Source of the DNA: Dermacentor variabilis
Taxonomy: Eukaryota; Arthropoda; Arachnida; Ixodida; Ixodidae
Direction: 5' to 3'
NCBI RefSeq assembly: GCF_050947875.1
Contig: NC_134577.1
Location: 69,196,639-69,260,638 of the forward strand
Length of the DNA stretch: 64,000 nt
Below the pieces are notes generated by a model. The model did no database searches, was not told the origin of the DNA, and was given only the letters and a program-made list of their open reading frames with translations. Below are positions 22,430 to 33,771 of this stretch, in pieces. The stretch's first letter is position 1. Each line of letters begins with the position of its first letter. Both the position numbers and the translations under genes were made by a program.

Positions 22430-23639
22430 CCTACGACATCATTGGACCTTGACCACGACTTCGTCGGCGTTATCGACGCTGTAAAGATGGCTGGGCGCCA
22501 GGGCACTGATACCGAGTTGCCGCTGCTGATCGAACACGTTCAAGTTGATGCTGTTTTACCTTGCTCCCTCGTCGCGGGTAATCATCCTACTTCTTGCCCA
22601 ACAACATCCTTTACAAGAAAAACTGCGGAAGTGGTTTAGAAACGTACGTCCTTGTCGAGCCGTCGGCAAGGACGAGCCTGCAATGATGAGCCATGTGCGG
22701 GACACCTGGCGTTTGCTAAAACGTTAGCATTGATACGACGTAAGTATCCATGCTAACATAATGGTCCCGGCCATTTTCTTCGGTTCAACGGTACGTGAAG
22801 GCCTGCCGTTATTGCTAGAGCCGTAAAACATCGCCCGTTAAACCAGTTGGCTTTGGCTACCCCGTGGACCCTGCTCAAGCCCCGCTCCAAGGAACAGAAA
22901 TGGATCTACATGGTCCATTACCAGTGACCTCTTCGCTCAACAGAGGGATAGTCGTCGCTACCTACTACTTAAGACGGTACGCCGAAACCGAAGCTATTCC
23001 GCAAGGAAACTCTTATGAAGTGTCCAAGTTCGTTGTCCGCCATATCGTCCTACGACATAGTGCAACCTCTCTTCTCATCACCGATCGCGGTGCAGCATTC
23101 AGAGCTAAACTTATGCAGGGCGTTCTCCAGCTGACGCATAGCTCTCACCGCAGGAGCACTGCGTACCATCCTCACACAAACAGATTAACGGAACGTCTGA
23201 ACAGAACACTGGCTGATATGCTTTCCATGTACATCGACGTAGAGCTGAAGACGTGGGACGAGTTTCTGCCACGTGTGATTCTCCTTTATCACTGCTGCAC
23301 AGGAGAACCGCACAATTTACGTCATTCGAACTTGTACACGGGCGCCGTGTCACGTGATCACTTGACGCCATGATACCTACGGCTGATGATAGTGCGACCA
23401 GCGAAGAAGGGAAAGAATTTTTCCAAAGAGTCGAAGAACCACGCCAGCTTGCACTGCATCCTCTCCGGAGCCAAAAACGTACCGACACCGTTGACGCAAC
23501 AAGGGTCGACGTGATGTCCGTTACAATCCCGGCGGCTTCGCGTGGGTGTGGACGCCCATCCGTCACCCCAGTGGACTCTCGGAAAAGTGGCTACGTCATC
23601 GTCCTCGCTCTGAAGTTGTTGTTGTGGTGCGCAGAAGGC
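22430..23639 (+). pseudogene. Ty3/gypsy integrase, decayed, left part
   Basis: Pieces in several frames follow the order of a gypsy pol: LDHDFVGVIDAVKMAGRQ (linker after RNase H, 22448), NDEPCAGHLAFAKTLALI (HHCC zinc domain, near 22690), then an open frame 22864-23373 with the catalytic core (EMDLHGPLP, LLITDRGAAF, NRLTERLNRTLADMLSMY; the three acidic residues are visible). C-terminal text then continues to WVWTPIRHPSGLSEKWL. Integrase would insert the cDNA into the genome. The 2-kb TIR element interrupts at 23640, and coding resumes at 25689. Confidence 0.85.
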
Positions 23640-24087
23640 TATACGCCTCGTGCATCGCCTATAGAGGCGCCACTGAAAGCCACCTAGCGGACGCTTCCAA
23701 CAGTACACGCGGGAGCAGTAGCAGACGACAACCCTTTGCAGCAAGGATGGCTGAAGTTCGCGGCTGCGATTTCTCCTTTGTTTGGGTGCCAGGCTGCTGC
23801 TTCTGCTGTGACAGCTGTATGGAAGATGCTGACCTCTGTGCGAGCGGGTATGAACATGATGTTACCGATGTTTGGGACAACATGGTCCACATACGTGCAA
23901 GGTGTGTCCCGCAGACAAAGGCCATGAACACCATTTACATGACGTAGAGTTCATGTTCACTAGCCGATAAATTTTGTTGAGTGATGCGATCTCTCGATGT
24001 TTTTTTTTTTTATTCTTCCCTTGCCGCAATGCTGCTTCTGTACCTGAATAATAAGCACCCGTCGTTAGTGCAGACTTATATCAAACA

Positions 24088-24170
24088 TTAGTACATGACC
24101 GCGGTTGTTGGAAAAGTATGGGAGAGGCCTTTGCCCTGCAGTGGGCGTAACCAGGCTGATGATGATGATG
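24088..24170 (+). mobile_element. 5'-truncated RTE LINE tail with target duplication
   Basis: The 83 bp include GGCCTTTGCCCTGCAGTGGG and end (GATGAT)n, the 3' terminus of the RTE family seen at 4930-6290. Flanked by the 10-bp repeat ATATCAAACA (24078-24087, 24171-24180). The paralogous position in copy 2 (about 56400) is empty. Confidence 0.85.
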
Positions 24171-24856
24171 ATATCAAACAAATCCGCACGGTGCAATCTC
24201 TGCATATGCCTGTGTGATTTTTCTGCCGATGCATACATGTGACAACGCCGAATAAGTGCAGTCGAAGCCACCTCAAGAAGAGCAATTGCCAATTTATTGA
24301 TGGAAACGCGTACACTAGCCAACGAAGTCACCAAACACACGGGTTAATAAAAGCGCGTGTTAGTGCTGTACCGCTGATGCAATTCTGCTGCATACACCGA
24401 TGAACTACCGTTCCCGCTGCAGTTTGTGCAATCTTAAATTCCCCAAGGGAGCTGCTTGGAAACGTACAAAGCTAAAGACTTACTAACTTTTCAGTACTTT
24501 TTTATATTACTAGAGAGAGGTGCCACATGATATATTTAAAGGCAGACCAGCGCCAGTCAAAGTATATGAGCGCTGGCGGCAAGGCCCGGTTTAGTCGTCT
24601 GCAGCGTAAGTATAAGAAATAATTCAGTTGAGTACAAAACTCACATGCAAGAAGGGACTACGTTGTGAAACAAACGAATCACTCGGCGTGTTAAGTTTGC
24701 TCAGGCAGCATCGAGGTGTGATGACTTCCCATACGGGACGCGAACTTTTCAGCGAGAAATGGAACAAAAATACCATATGCAGCAGCTATTAGCAATTCTC
24801 GCCCTGAACTACCTATTTTTTTAAACACATTTCCAAAAACGCAAACAATATCTAAG

Positions 24857-25042
24857 ATGCCCTCGGGCGAAAAGAATAAAGCTGTTAAAGAAGCACTTCC
24901 TTGGTATCATTCAGATAAGACACAGCGTGATTTATACCCTTTACAAGCAAGGCAGGATGAAAACTTCGCAGCTCAAAAGAACCGACAAGAGTTATGCGTG
25001 GAGCAACTAGCAACAGTTAAACATGTGCAAAGCCACGCATAA
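24857..25042 (+). CDS. 61-residue ORF in TIR element copy 1
   Basis: ATG-started frame beginning MPSGEKNKAVKEALPWYHSD, charged and Gln-rich, no known domain. Its counterpart at 57084-57269 has the same length. The two differ at five codons, three of them silent. That is suggestive of constraint but too few changes to prove it. It could be an exon of a larger element-encoded protein. Confidence 0.35.
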   Translation: MPSGEKNKAVKEALPWYHSDKTQRDLYPLQARQDENFAAQKNRQELCVEQLATVKHVQSHA

Positions 25043-25684
25043 AATAGATGTAAAAACATGAAGTGCGCGACAGCTGGTGCGAGGATTTGCCGCACCACAT
25101 GAAACCAACCATTTCAGTTCTTGAAAACTTCAGTAGCTTTAACATACAACGCAATGCGCTCGTGCAGTCTTGCTGCCTAGCTAGCGCTACGCGGTAAAGA
25201 AGCGGAAAACAATATAAGCGGCAAACGGCATTCCGAACTTTAGCGAAATGCCTTTAAACCTCATGCTGCACTGCAGAAGAACTTCGTTGCTCACGCGTCT
25301 AAATATGATCGAGGGGAAAAAAAACACCGACGAGACAAAGGAAAGGATGAGAACACGAAATTTCCCTTCGAAGCGACGATTACATTTCTGCTACCGTTGC
25401 TCCCGCTGATGAGGCTTTGCCGGGAATGATTATAGAACCGTATCCCCGGCACGTTTTCACCGGTATTTGAGCCCCCCACCCCGCAACAATTCTTCTTCGA
25501 CATTCCCTGAAGCTTTCGCCTCCCCACACGTGCGAATGGTGCTGCCTATCTTGCTCTGAAAACGTGAATAAGACAGAGAACCACGATCAACGACCCAACT
25601 AACTACGGCGCGCGCCAGGCTCCTCTCCCGCGTGTATCGCGAAAGGCCGCCACCAGTGGCGCGTCCGTCGGCGTGCACGGCGCC

Positions 25685-25770
25685 TATACTGTGCACCTAC
25701 GTGAACGCCCATACTGCAAGTCAGGAGCTCCATTTCTCGACGTCACCTCCACTGAAAGACAACATCTTGA
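25685..25770 (+). pseudogene. Ty3/gypsy integrase C-terminal fragment, right of the insertion
   Basis: Directly after the TIR element the plus strand reads TVHLRERPYC, fitting the VVHVxRxKPY segment found near the C-terminus of this integrase family. Position and order make it the continuation of the 22430-23639 pseudogene. Limits uncertain. Confidence 0.5.
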
Positions 25771-26352
25771 GGCGACCGAGACGTTCGCTTTTTGCATAGG
25801 GGGCAATGGACACCATCTGGGACTTCTACACCACGAAAAGGCGCGCGCCCACAAAGGTCCGCCATTAAAGAGACAGCGTCTAATTTGCCAGCCTTCGTAT
25901 CCAACCTAAGGTATGACATAGGGGCCACCCACCACTAATTTGCGAGCAGAAGTATTGAGAAACACCAGTAAGTCTTGTAGCAATTTCACGTTAGCTGCAA
26001 GTTCGTACATCATATTTGTCTAATGTATCCTCTAACTGATGCAGTTTGCAGAACTGCGGTACCTGTTTCTGGCGAAGAGTTACAGATTTGCAAACTTCGT
26101 CAATAAGTTATTATAACGATCGTATTTTTGGAAATTTTCGGGAGATGCCATCAGGCCCTAAACAAAAATTCTGATTAAATGGTCACTACAATTTAACCTT
26201 TTTTATCAAGTTCAACAAATTGAATCAAAATCGGTTCGATGAGTGCCTCATAGAAGAGTCTCTGCTTTTAAGCGTGTTCAAATGGGAAGGTTGGAGATGG
26301 CCCCGGCACAAACCTTTCTCTTAAGCATGGCGCCACCGCAAGCTTTAATATG

Positions 26353-26477
<125 letters not shown>

Positions 26478-26819
26478 ATTGCCTATCACTAACACATTGT
26501 CACTAGTTCAAGACTCGCGCAGACCAAGTTGCGCTGCAGCCTACCTGTGAACTTTACGGGGTACAGCTCACAGTGTTCGTAAGGCGACATTTGATTGGCG
26601 TGTTACGATTGTAAAAGAACGGGTATGACCGAAGCATGCGGCAACGCTTTGCCAGCACGTGATATTTTGTATGCGTTTTGCATTCGAATGTCACTGGCAT
26701 CCATGGCCGCCAGGTACTCAACAGGTCTACTGCTTGTCGTAAACGGAGTGATAAATGTAGGAAATAGCAATTAACCTAGCAGAAGCAGAGTAAGAATAAC
26801 GTTCACAAGGGTGCCTATG

Positions 26820-27130
26820 AAATTCACTTATGATAATGAATTCAAATTCGAACATGCTCAGTCCAAAGACTTGGTTGTTACTTTGAGCTCTAACCTAACA
26901 CGGCATAACCATATTGACATAACATGCGGGAAAAAAGCCCTGTAGAACCATAGACATTTAAAGCGCACTTTGCAAGATGCAACTGAATGCAAAGGTGTAT
27001 GCGGCTCTTGTTAGACTACTCTTATAATATGCTTCTACGGCATGGCCTCCTCGCCGCCTGTGGAAAATTGCCAAGCTTGAACCCACCCAAGAAAGGAAAG
27101 GTCAGATTAATCTACAACCTCTACGACCGT
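26820..27130 (+). pseudogene. CR1/Jockey-like LINE reverse transcriptase thumb remnant
   Basis: Broken frames read SKDLVVTLSSNLTRHNHID, then YAALVRLLL, stop, YASTAW and IAKLEPTQERK. This follows the order of the post-catalytic region of CR1/Jockey-type polymerases (YLGVxxxSxLxWxxHI, LVRPxLEYAxxVWDP, IxKLExxQRRA). Short, decayed. Confidence 0.6.
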
Positions 27131-27364
27131 AACTTGCTCCCCCTCGTCGTAAGGTCACCATTTGTCGCTTCAGTTGCACCTTCAGGTCACCATCAGTTGC
27201 AGATGAGCAACGTGTCAGTGGCTGATCACACCGTGCACGATTATTCGCGCATCGTCATGATTTCAAGCGCTTATCATTCTGATTTCCCGTCTTGCCAGCG
27301 CAGCAGGGTGCGTTTCGTGGCGGATTTCAACCGACGCTCGTTGGAATACGCCGCATTATGAACG

Positions 27365-28345
27365 AGCCTTAACGCCTCCCCCCCCCCCCCCTCCGAAACG
27401 CGCGTCCTACGTAGTGCAACGTTTCCGTCGGGCCCGGACAACACCTCCGAGATACAACTAAAGGCCCACTTGCGCCGGTGGTGAAGTCATCAGTGTAGCC
27501 TGACGCTTCTTGCAGTTCGCAATATTCCGCGGCGACTTCTTTAACCCGGGAGCGACCATGTTGTTTGGTTATTTTTTTGACAGATGTTCTTTCGTTCTTT
27601 TTTTTTTTGCTTTTCTGCACGCACAGTCACGACGTATCCTTGGCGATAAGCGTCGTTGAGCAGACAGGACCAATAATACTCGGCAGTAGCTGTAAGTCTA
27701 ACTAATCATGGCCGCGTGTATTTCCGAGTACAGTTGCGCTAAGAAATCGCGAAAGAATATAAAAAGCTTTAGTTTCCATTGTCGGTGGACGAAAATTAAA
27801 GGCAGGCTCCTTGCGCCAATTACTCGCAACGAAACACGGTTTGCAATGCATGGCACGTAAGGAGTTGGAGTCGACTGTGAACACTAATTTGTGCATATTA
27901 CGCTGTAATGAAATAGCAATCTTCTCGTCGTTAGCGCACGAACAACTACAGTGGCGGCTACAGAAATTTCGAACACTCGCTTATTCACACTAATGAAGGC
28001 CCAGCTCTCGTTGCTCTACGAAAAAGAAAACGCGAATTACGTTCGGGTAAACTCAAACAGCTATACGTATGCATTGCAAGCCGCAATACCGCTTTCTATG
28101 CTCGACAAAACAACGCACAGCTCTCCGTAGTCTCTTTCGAAAAGTTTCAGTCAGGCAGTGGCCGGGAAGATGAAAGAAAAACAAACGCCGGTCTCTATTA
28201 TTATCATTGTCTGAAGAAACTGCCGAGAGAAACGTTGTCGAGCAAAACTAACGAGGGTGCGCAGTTCGCGAACAGTAGCGTGATAATTTTCTTTCTTAAA
28301 TAATTGCTGCTTTAGTTATCGAAGAGTTGTTGCGATAAATTTCAC
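27365..28345. other. Stretch without recognised gene
   Basis: Contains a C-run at 27379-27391 and T-runs near 27600, but nothing that can be named. Confidence 0.35.
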
Positions 28346-28349
28346 CTAC

Positions 28350-28510
28350 CTCCACGGAGCTCGCCACTCCGTACTCTTTCCGCCGCATTGCCCGCAACAA
28401 CTTGTGACGGGGGCTTTCTTCCTCCGGAGGTCCCAGAAGGAGAACGAAGGTTTCGGCGTGACTCCTTGCGATAGTTTGCGCAACACCTTCGGACACAACG
28501 CTCAAACGGC
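28350..28510 (-). CDS. Possible coding exon, unrecognised
   Basis: The minus-strand frame reads SVVSEGVAQTIARSHAETFV, then LLLGPPEEESPRHKLLRAMR, ending at a GAG|GTAGGT donor (intron from 28349). Composition is protein-like, with a charged amphipathic C-terminal part. No ATG in frame and the acceptor is unclear. Family unknown. Confidence 0.3.
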
Positions 28511-29617
28511 GTGACCAGTGGCCTCTCTCTCACGTTTCGCCAAGCAGTCGCCCAGCCACAACGAGTGACCGCAACATGGAGTGCTCGCATCGTACGCCGG
28601 GGTATGTGGCACCACATGCAACGATCACAAAGGCACGCGTTCCCAAGCCGACGACGCGTCGCCTACTGCCGGAGGCTTACGTAATGTCGCGCGCATGACT
28701 TGTCAAGCGCGCGACATTGTGCCAAAGGGAACCAGTACCAACCGAAAGCAGGCTAGCAGCAGTTGCATCTAAGGAGCAGCTGGCCAGGCAACGCCGGGAT
28801 CGCGTCGACACTATCGCTTATCAGGGACGACGGCGGTGCTTCCTTTCCGTCGTGCCAATGCCAAAGATGCTGACGCATTGTGAAGCCGATGCCCTATGGG
28901 AGCCGCGGTCGCTCACTTCGCCACGGTCAGCGCGTACGGTTCTTTCGCCCGAACCGCGGTTGAGAGCGCTGCAATACGATAGCGCACGAGCGCCGTTTTA
29001 TTTCAAATTTCGCGGACTTCCTTTAAACGCCGCATAAAGAAAAGAAGAAAAATCGGTACGCGGCACGTAAGTTGTCACGAATTGAATCGGTCGTTTCTGA
29101 ATACCCTCTACAACGCAACGAAACGAACTTGGTTCTAAAGTGAATGTTAAAAATCATGCCTAATTCCTCTCAGTAAGCGGTATATAACAGAAACACTCTA
29201 AGGAGTGCCATGTGACGACAAACCACATGCCGTTGGTTTCATTCAGCTGCGGATAACCCTTTTTTTAGAATCAGCGATTGAAGTTACGTGAAACATCCTG
29301 CCCTGCATACACATGTTCGCGTTTCTAATTCGTCAACGGTGGAGTTACACGGTGTTTCATACCTTCCAGCAGTTGAGTGAGCGCGACGTAGCCAGGAATC
29401 AATGAAGATGCCATGCACAACAGTGTCGAAAGCAAACTTCGGTGTGACTTCTGCTCGTTTTTTCGAGTCGTACGCCACGCTCCATCTACAAAATTAACGC
29501 GTTTCATACTGCCGTGCGTTAACAGCCCGAACGTGAATCTTCCTCCCCAAATGGCAGGGCTTCACGTTGCTAATAATGCTCTCAAAGTTCCATCATTTCC
29601 ATTATCTTGGCATCTAG

Positions 29618-30013
29618 GTGGCCGGCAAGTCAAGCGCAACTTTGCTCCTTTCAATCGCGTTCATCGCATCTATGGCTCGAGGCGTGTGGTCGCCCAGCCA
29701 AAGGGGTCACGCGCAGGCGACGCGACGGGAGCAGACGATGGCAGCAGACGACTCGCGCCATGAGTTCGGCTTTCTCCTCTTTCTGTGCGTGACGCAGCGC
29801 GAGCATGTGCCAAAGGGAACCTTCATGTACCGTGTTTTTAGCGTGCTGCCAGTCTTTGTAAGCGCCCATGCCGCGCTCGCCAGAATCACACTGAGTGCCG
29901 CGGATGGCGCTGTTGCCAACCCCCGCTACCGCCATTTTGATTCTCATTCGAACGCGGCGTTGTGCTACAGTGCGGTAGGCATATTCGATGGTCCCTATTC
30001 TGAGGTTCGGTAG
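29618..30013 (+). CDS. Possible coding exon, unrecognised
   Basis: Acceptor-like TTATCTTGGCATCTAG precedes a 131-codon open frame starting VAGKSSATLLLSIAFIASMA, a hydrophobic run resembling a signal sequence. The rest lacks a recognisable domain. No clear donor. Possibly chance. Confidence 0.2.
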   Translation: MAGKSSATLLLSIAFIASMARGVWSPSQRGHAQATRREQTMAADDSRHEFGFLLFLCVTQREHVPKGTFMYRVFSVLPVFVSAHAALARITLSAADGAVANPRYRHFDSHSNAALCYSAVGIFDGPYSEVR

Positions 30014-30188
30014 GCGCTACAACGACCTGAAGAAGCCGGCAGCTAGTCTGCTTTCGTGTTTCACTAACAAGTGACATCTGGGTTGGTGTGAAAGCTGTGG
30101 GATGCTCCCGCAACTGGGAAAAAATTCAGCTGTTGCGCCTGCATGGCCGCGGACGGTAACCCTACTCGTCTTGACCTCAATGACGTGA

Positions 30189-30346
30189 ATGATGACCGGC
30201 TGCTGCGTACCGCAGTGCTCTAACAACAGCCCCGCAACGGCGTGTGGACGTTTCATTTCCCGGCCAGCCCTACCCGAAGGAAGCGCTGGCTGGCACAAAT
30301 TAAACGACACCGATGGACACCGTCCGCATCGTCATACGTATGCTGT
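30189..30346 (+). pseudogene. THAP-domain first exon of a P-element/THAP9-like gene
   Basis: ATG at 30189 opens MMTGCCVPQCSNN, the C2 half of a THAP zinc finger, then a one-base frame break near 30230. The adjacent frame gives GVWTFHFPASPTRRKRWLAQ and IKRHRWTPSASSYVCC with the HxFP motif and conserved Trp. A strong GTAAGT donor follows at 30347. THAP domains bind the transposon ends in P elements. The CxxH half of the finger should lie in a second exon that I could not find. The transposase body follows from 32663. Confidence 0.65.
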
Positions 30347-31189
30347 GTAAGTATGGCACCAACCCTTATGCGGGCGATAGTGCTTTTTGGCATACAGTAT
30401 AAAGTTTTGCTGCATGCATACGCACAATTTCAGTTAGTAAGGCTGAATTGTCTTGCATTCAGAACGTGAGCAATTGACTGGCATGAGAATGTGTGCTAGA
30501 ATTCGTGGTAGAGCAAACTCCATTTCGCGTACGTAATGTTTTCGTAAGCTGGACTGCCTAGCCTCAGTAACTGCCTGCAGCAGCAGAAGCTGCTGCATCT
30601 TTTCTTAATTATGTAGATTGCTTGCTGTTATTCTGCAGATGGTTGTGCTCCCATGCACAGAACAAGAAATTTTGAACAAGCAGTGGGGAATGGAATAGGA
30701 AGGGGCTACAGCAGGATGTAGATGTTGAGCAGTGCATCCATTTGCAGTGGTTGTACTTCAGCACTGTTACGCAATTTCAATTTCCTTGCTAATGTCAGCA
30801 TGGTTACGAGCAACTCTGATAGTTAACCTATTTTGGGGTTACTGTTTAACACGTTATGTGCTCTCATAGAGAGCTGTAATACACACTACCATTCCTGCAT
30901 AGAAAGAATGCTCATAAGAAACAGCTTCCCACTTCATGATGCTTAAGTGCATCCATGATGCATAGGCTGATACATTTTCAGACGCTACAAGCTCACATCC
31001 ATGGCTTCCTTGGCATGATGCGCAGTGAGAATCGAAGCAATGACAATACCTCCGTGTTATTTACTAATTTTCTACGCCTTGAGGGCCCACTTTGAGGACT
31101 GCAGCTTCGAGCAAAACAGAAAAGATAATTGAAGGAAGCGAACAAGACATGCCATCCCGACACTGTTTCCATTTCGTCGTAAGTACATA

Positions 31190-31990
31190 TATATTTCTTT
31201 ATTTATTGCAATACCCTCAGGGCCCAAGCGGCACTACAGAGGGGGTGGGTACATTCTGATTATACAAACGCAATAATGTAAACAACAACAAAGCTATGTA
31301 TGAAAAAAACAACAAGAAAACAATGATTAACACAGAAGGTTATTCTAACAGGTCAATACCAAAGGCCTTGAATGACAATACCGTTAGCAACGTTATTGTA
31401 CATGTAAAATACAAAACTTATTGAATTACCAAATAGGTGCGCAGGTTATTCTGTGAAGCGGTCAACAACTGCGGCCTTGAATGACTGTACATCTTCAATG
31501 CTGGCGATGGTAATGGGAAAGTGGTTCCATTCTGAGCTAGTCTTTGGTATAAATGAATCGTGAAACAGGTTAGTACGGCAAAACGGAATGGCGACCTTAT
31601 GCTGGTGGTAAATACGGGCTGACAAATACGATGGTTGTGATAAAGGTTTGTGTTTCAGTGACTGGTTCAAGAAAAAATTTTATTAAAAAACGTGAAATTT
31701 TTTACGTGAAATTTTTCTTCTTAAAAGCAAGTGCGGAAGGACAATATTAGATTTCATCGGCGAAGAATTGGCAGTACGGGAGTAGTTTGATACGATAAAG
31801 CGAGCTGAGCGATTCTGAACAGACTCTATTGCATCTGCAAGGATACGTAAGTCTGGATCCCAGACAGCAACGCATACTCAAGTTTAAGTCTAATTAGCGT
31901 TTGATATGGTAATAATCTTAAATGGCTGAGTGCTTCTGTGAAATACTGACCACATATTGACAACAGTACCAATGTAGGATTCTGGGTTCT
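31190..31990 (-). pseudogene. CR1-like LINE 3' end in the P-like gene intron
   Basis: The minus strand reads VAVWDPDLRILADAIESVQN, RSARFIVSNYSRTANSS and later FIPKTSSEWNHFPITIASIE, DVQSFKAAVVDRF, stop. That is the C-terminus of a CR1-type ORF2 (VWDP, ESVQNRAARFI, FFPRTIxxWNxLP, SFK), followed by a 3' UTR to about 31190. Frameshifts near 31700. Inserted opposite to the P-like gene. Confidence 0.7.
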
Positions 31991-32662
31991 CAATTCTTTC
32001 AAAATTTCACGCTTGTCGGTGCTTATTGTAGCTAAGCTTTAGCAAGCCTCGGCAAGAAAGAAATCTTATATGTATAATTTCACCCGAGGCATGACTTGGG
32101 TACTCGGAAGGTATGGTGTGTGGGGGGATGGGGGAGGGAATCGGTAATGTAAAACGACTGAAGACCACAAAAGTGAAAATTTCTGGCAGATGGCAATTAG
32201 GACTATTTTCAGCAAATATAAGCTTGCGCCCTATGTAATAATAATTTAATCTCATTGCAGTAAAAAAATGCTTATTCACACCCTCAGGCCCTACCCTGCA
32301 GTCATATGACTCACTTATGCGGCAGTAACCAAAGGAAAATGAGGAATGAAAGAAAAGACATTCCATGAAGCAGCACCCCTCAAGCATGACGGTTCCGGAG
32401 TAATTTCAACTCCTTAGTGATAATTCCACAACACTGTAATCTACAAAAACAGTGGCATCACCTCACTTGTCACTAGCGTTTCATGCCATAAACGATGGTA
32501 ACGTTGCGATCATTCAGACTGAAATCCAAATGATGGCGACGTTGTGATCAGTCAGCATAAAATTCCTATGGCATGCTATCGCTTGAAAAGTAAAGCATAA
32601 AGGCTGCCTGTTGCCTGTGTTCGGTTTGATTGTTAACTCTTACTTCTGAACAATTTTTACAG

Positions 32663-33771
32663 CTGTGCCGAAACGCCGCCAGCCACCAAAGTGTCTCTTC
32701 CAAGACACAGCCTCTGCTTACACGGCGGCAACTGGACTGGCAGCTAATGATGGATCTGCAAGCCAGTGTGGTAGCATATCAAACAGCCTGTGCCTTGATG
32801 TGATGGCTGCTGAAGATGTGCAAGGTCAGCTTACCGAGAACTGTGAAAGTAATGTGATCCACTCACCGCGCCAGCATGACAGCCTGAACGTGTGCCATAC
32901 TCCAGGTAGCTCTGGAACGAGTAGCTCTGCATGCTTTACATATTTACGTTCAGCAACTTCATTACCGCATGAGGCAAACGCTCGCCTACCGAGGTGTTTA
33001 GTTGTCAGCTGCAGTGTTGACAGTGATGAGGACGACGAGCCTTCACAACAGAGGACCGCTGCTGCAACATGTAGCAAGTTTCAGTCAAACGGCATTGATA
33101 ATGGAAAGTGTTCCTTATCCCTCCCCTATGTATCCACAGAATCGTCTAGTGACACATTGGCTAACCGCCGTGGTAGCACTTCTTGGAGCGTGCTCCCTTC
33201 ACTACAGCTGACAAAGATACATTCTGAACCCATTGGAACAATGGTGTCAGAATTGTCACCAGAAGAAGTAGCTGGGTTCTGTGATGACCCCGGAACTACC
33301 AATCTGGTCTTGTTCACATTCTCTGGAAATGACACCCATCAAAACTAGAATCGACATGCAATAGCACTGCATAGCTTAAACAAAAGTACAGTGGCCTAAC
33401 ACGGAAGTACAAGAGGCTGGAAATGCTGCACAACCAGACAAAGGCCTCCATTCAAAGCCTCAAGCAACAAGTTAAGTCAGGGTGCCAAAAACTTGACTCC
33501 ATGCCCAAGATGAAATTCCTAAATGAAGACCAAAAGAAAGTACTAACCAGGAAAAATAGCAAAGGATGCTTTTGTTCTGAAAAAACAACCAGAACATCGC
33601 TGCAAATCAAGTATGCATGTGGTGCAGCTGGTTATGAACTTCTGCGATAATTATCGTATCCTCTGCCCTCAAAAAGAAGCCTGATCAGCAGCTTACAAAA
33701 CATTCACTTTCTTCCAGGTATCCTCCATAAAGTGTTCGATGTGCTCAAACGCAACGTGGAGGCGATGGAGG
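32663..33771 (+). pseudogene. P-element/THAP9-like transposase, exon with linker and coiled coil
   Basis: Acceptor ATTTTTACAG is followed by AVPKRRQPPKCLFQDT and an open frame to 33348, rich in Ser and acidic residues like the linker after a THAP domain. Then RKYKRLEMLHNQTKASIQSL (coiled coil, near 33410), FLNEDQKKVLTR and SLQIKYACGAAGYELLR (33423-33650), the HTH/Tnp_P_element signature. After a stop: LSYPLPSKRSLISSLQNIHF and GILHKVFDVLKRNVEAM. The hAT-like element cuts in immediately after. Stops and frame changes mean no intact transposase. Confidence 0.8.

Larger units (their letters stand above)
23644..25684 (+). mobile_element. 2-kb TIR DNA transposon-like element, copy 1
   Basis: Element of 2041 bp sharing high identity, end to end, with 55970-57905. 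Left end CGCCTCGTGCATCGCC, right end (reversed) GGCGCCGTGCACGCCG: imperfect inverted repeats of about 16 bp. Both copies are flanked by TATA (here 23640-23643 and 25685-25688). It inserted into gypsy integrase sequence, and carries an RTE tail at 24088-24170 that copy 2 lacks. No transposase recognised; a 61-codon ORF is kept in both copies. It may be a non-autonomous member. Superfamily not assignable by eye. Confidence 0.75.

Noticed and set aside
29618..30013. Confident secreted protein call
   Set aside because: The hydrophobic start depends on a GTG rather than ATG, and no donor or homology was seen; kept only as a low-confidence exon.
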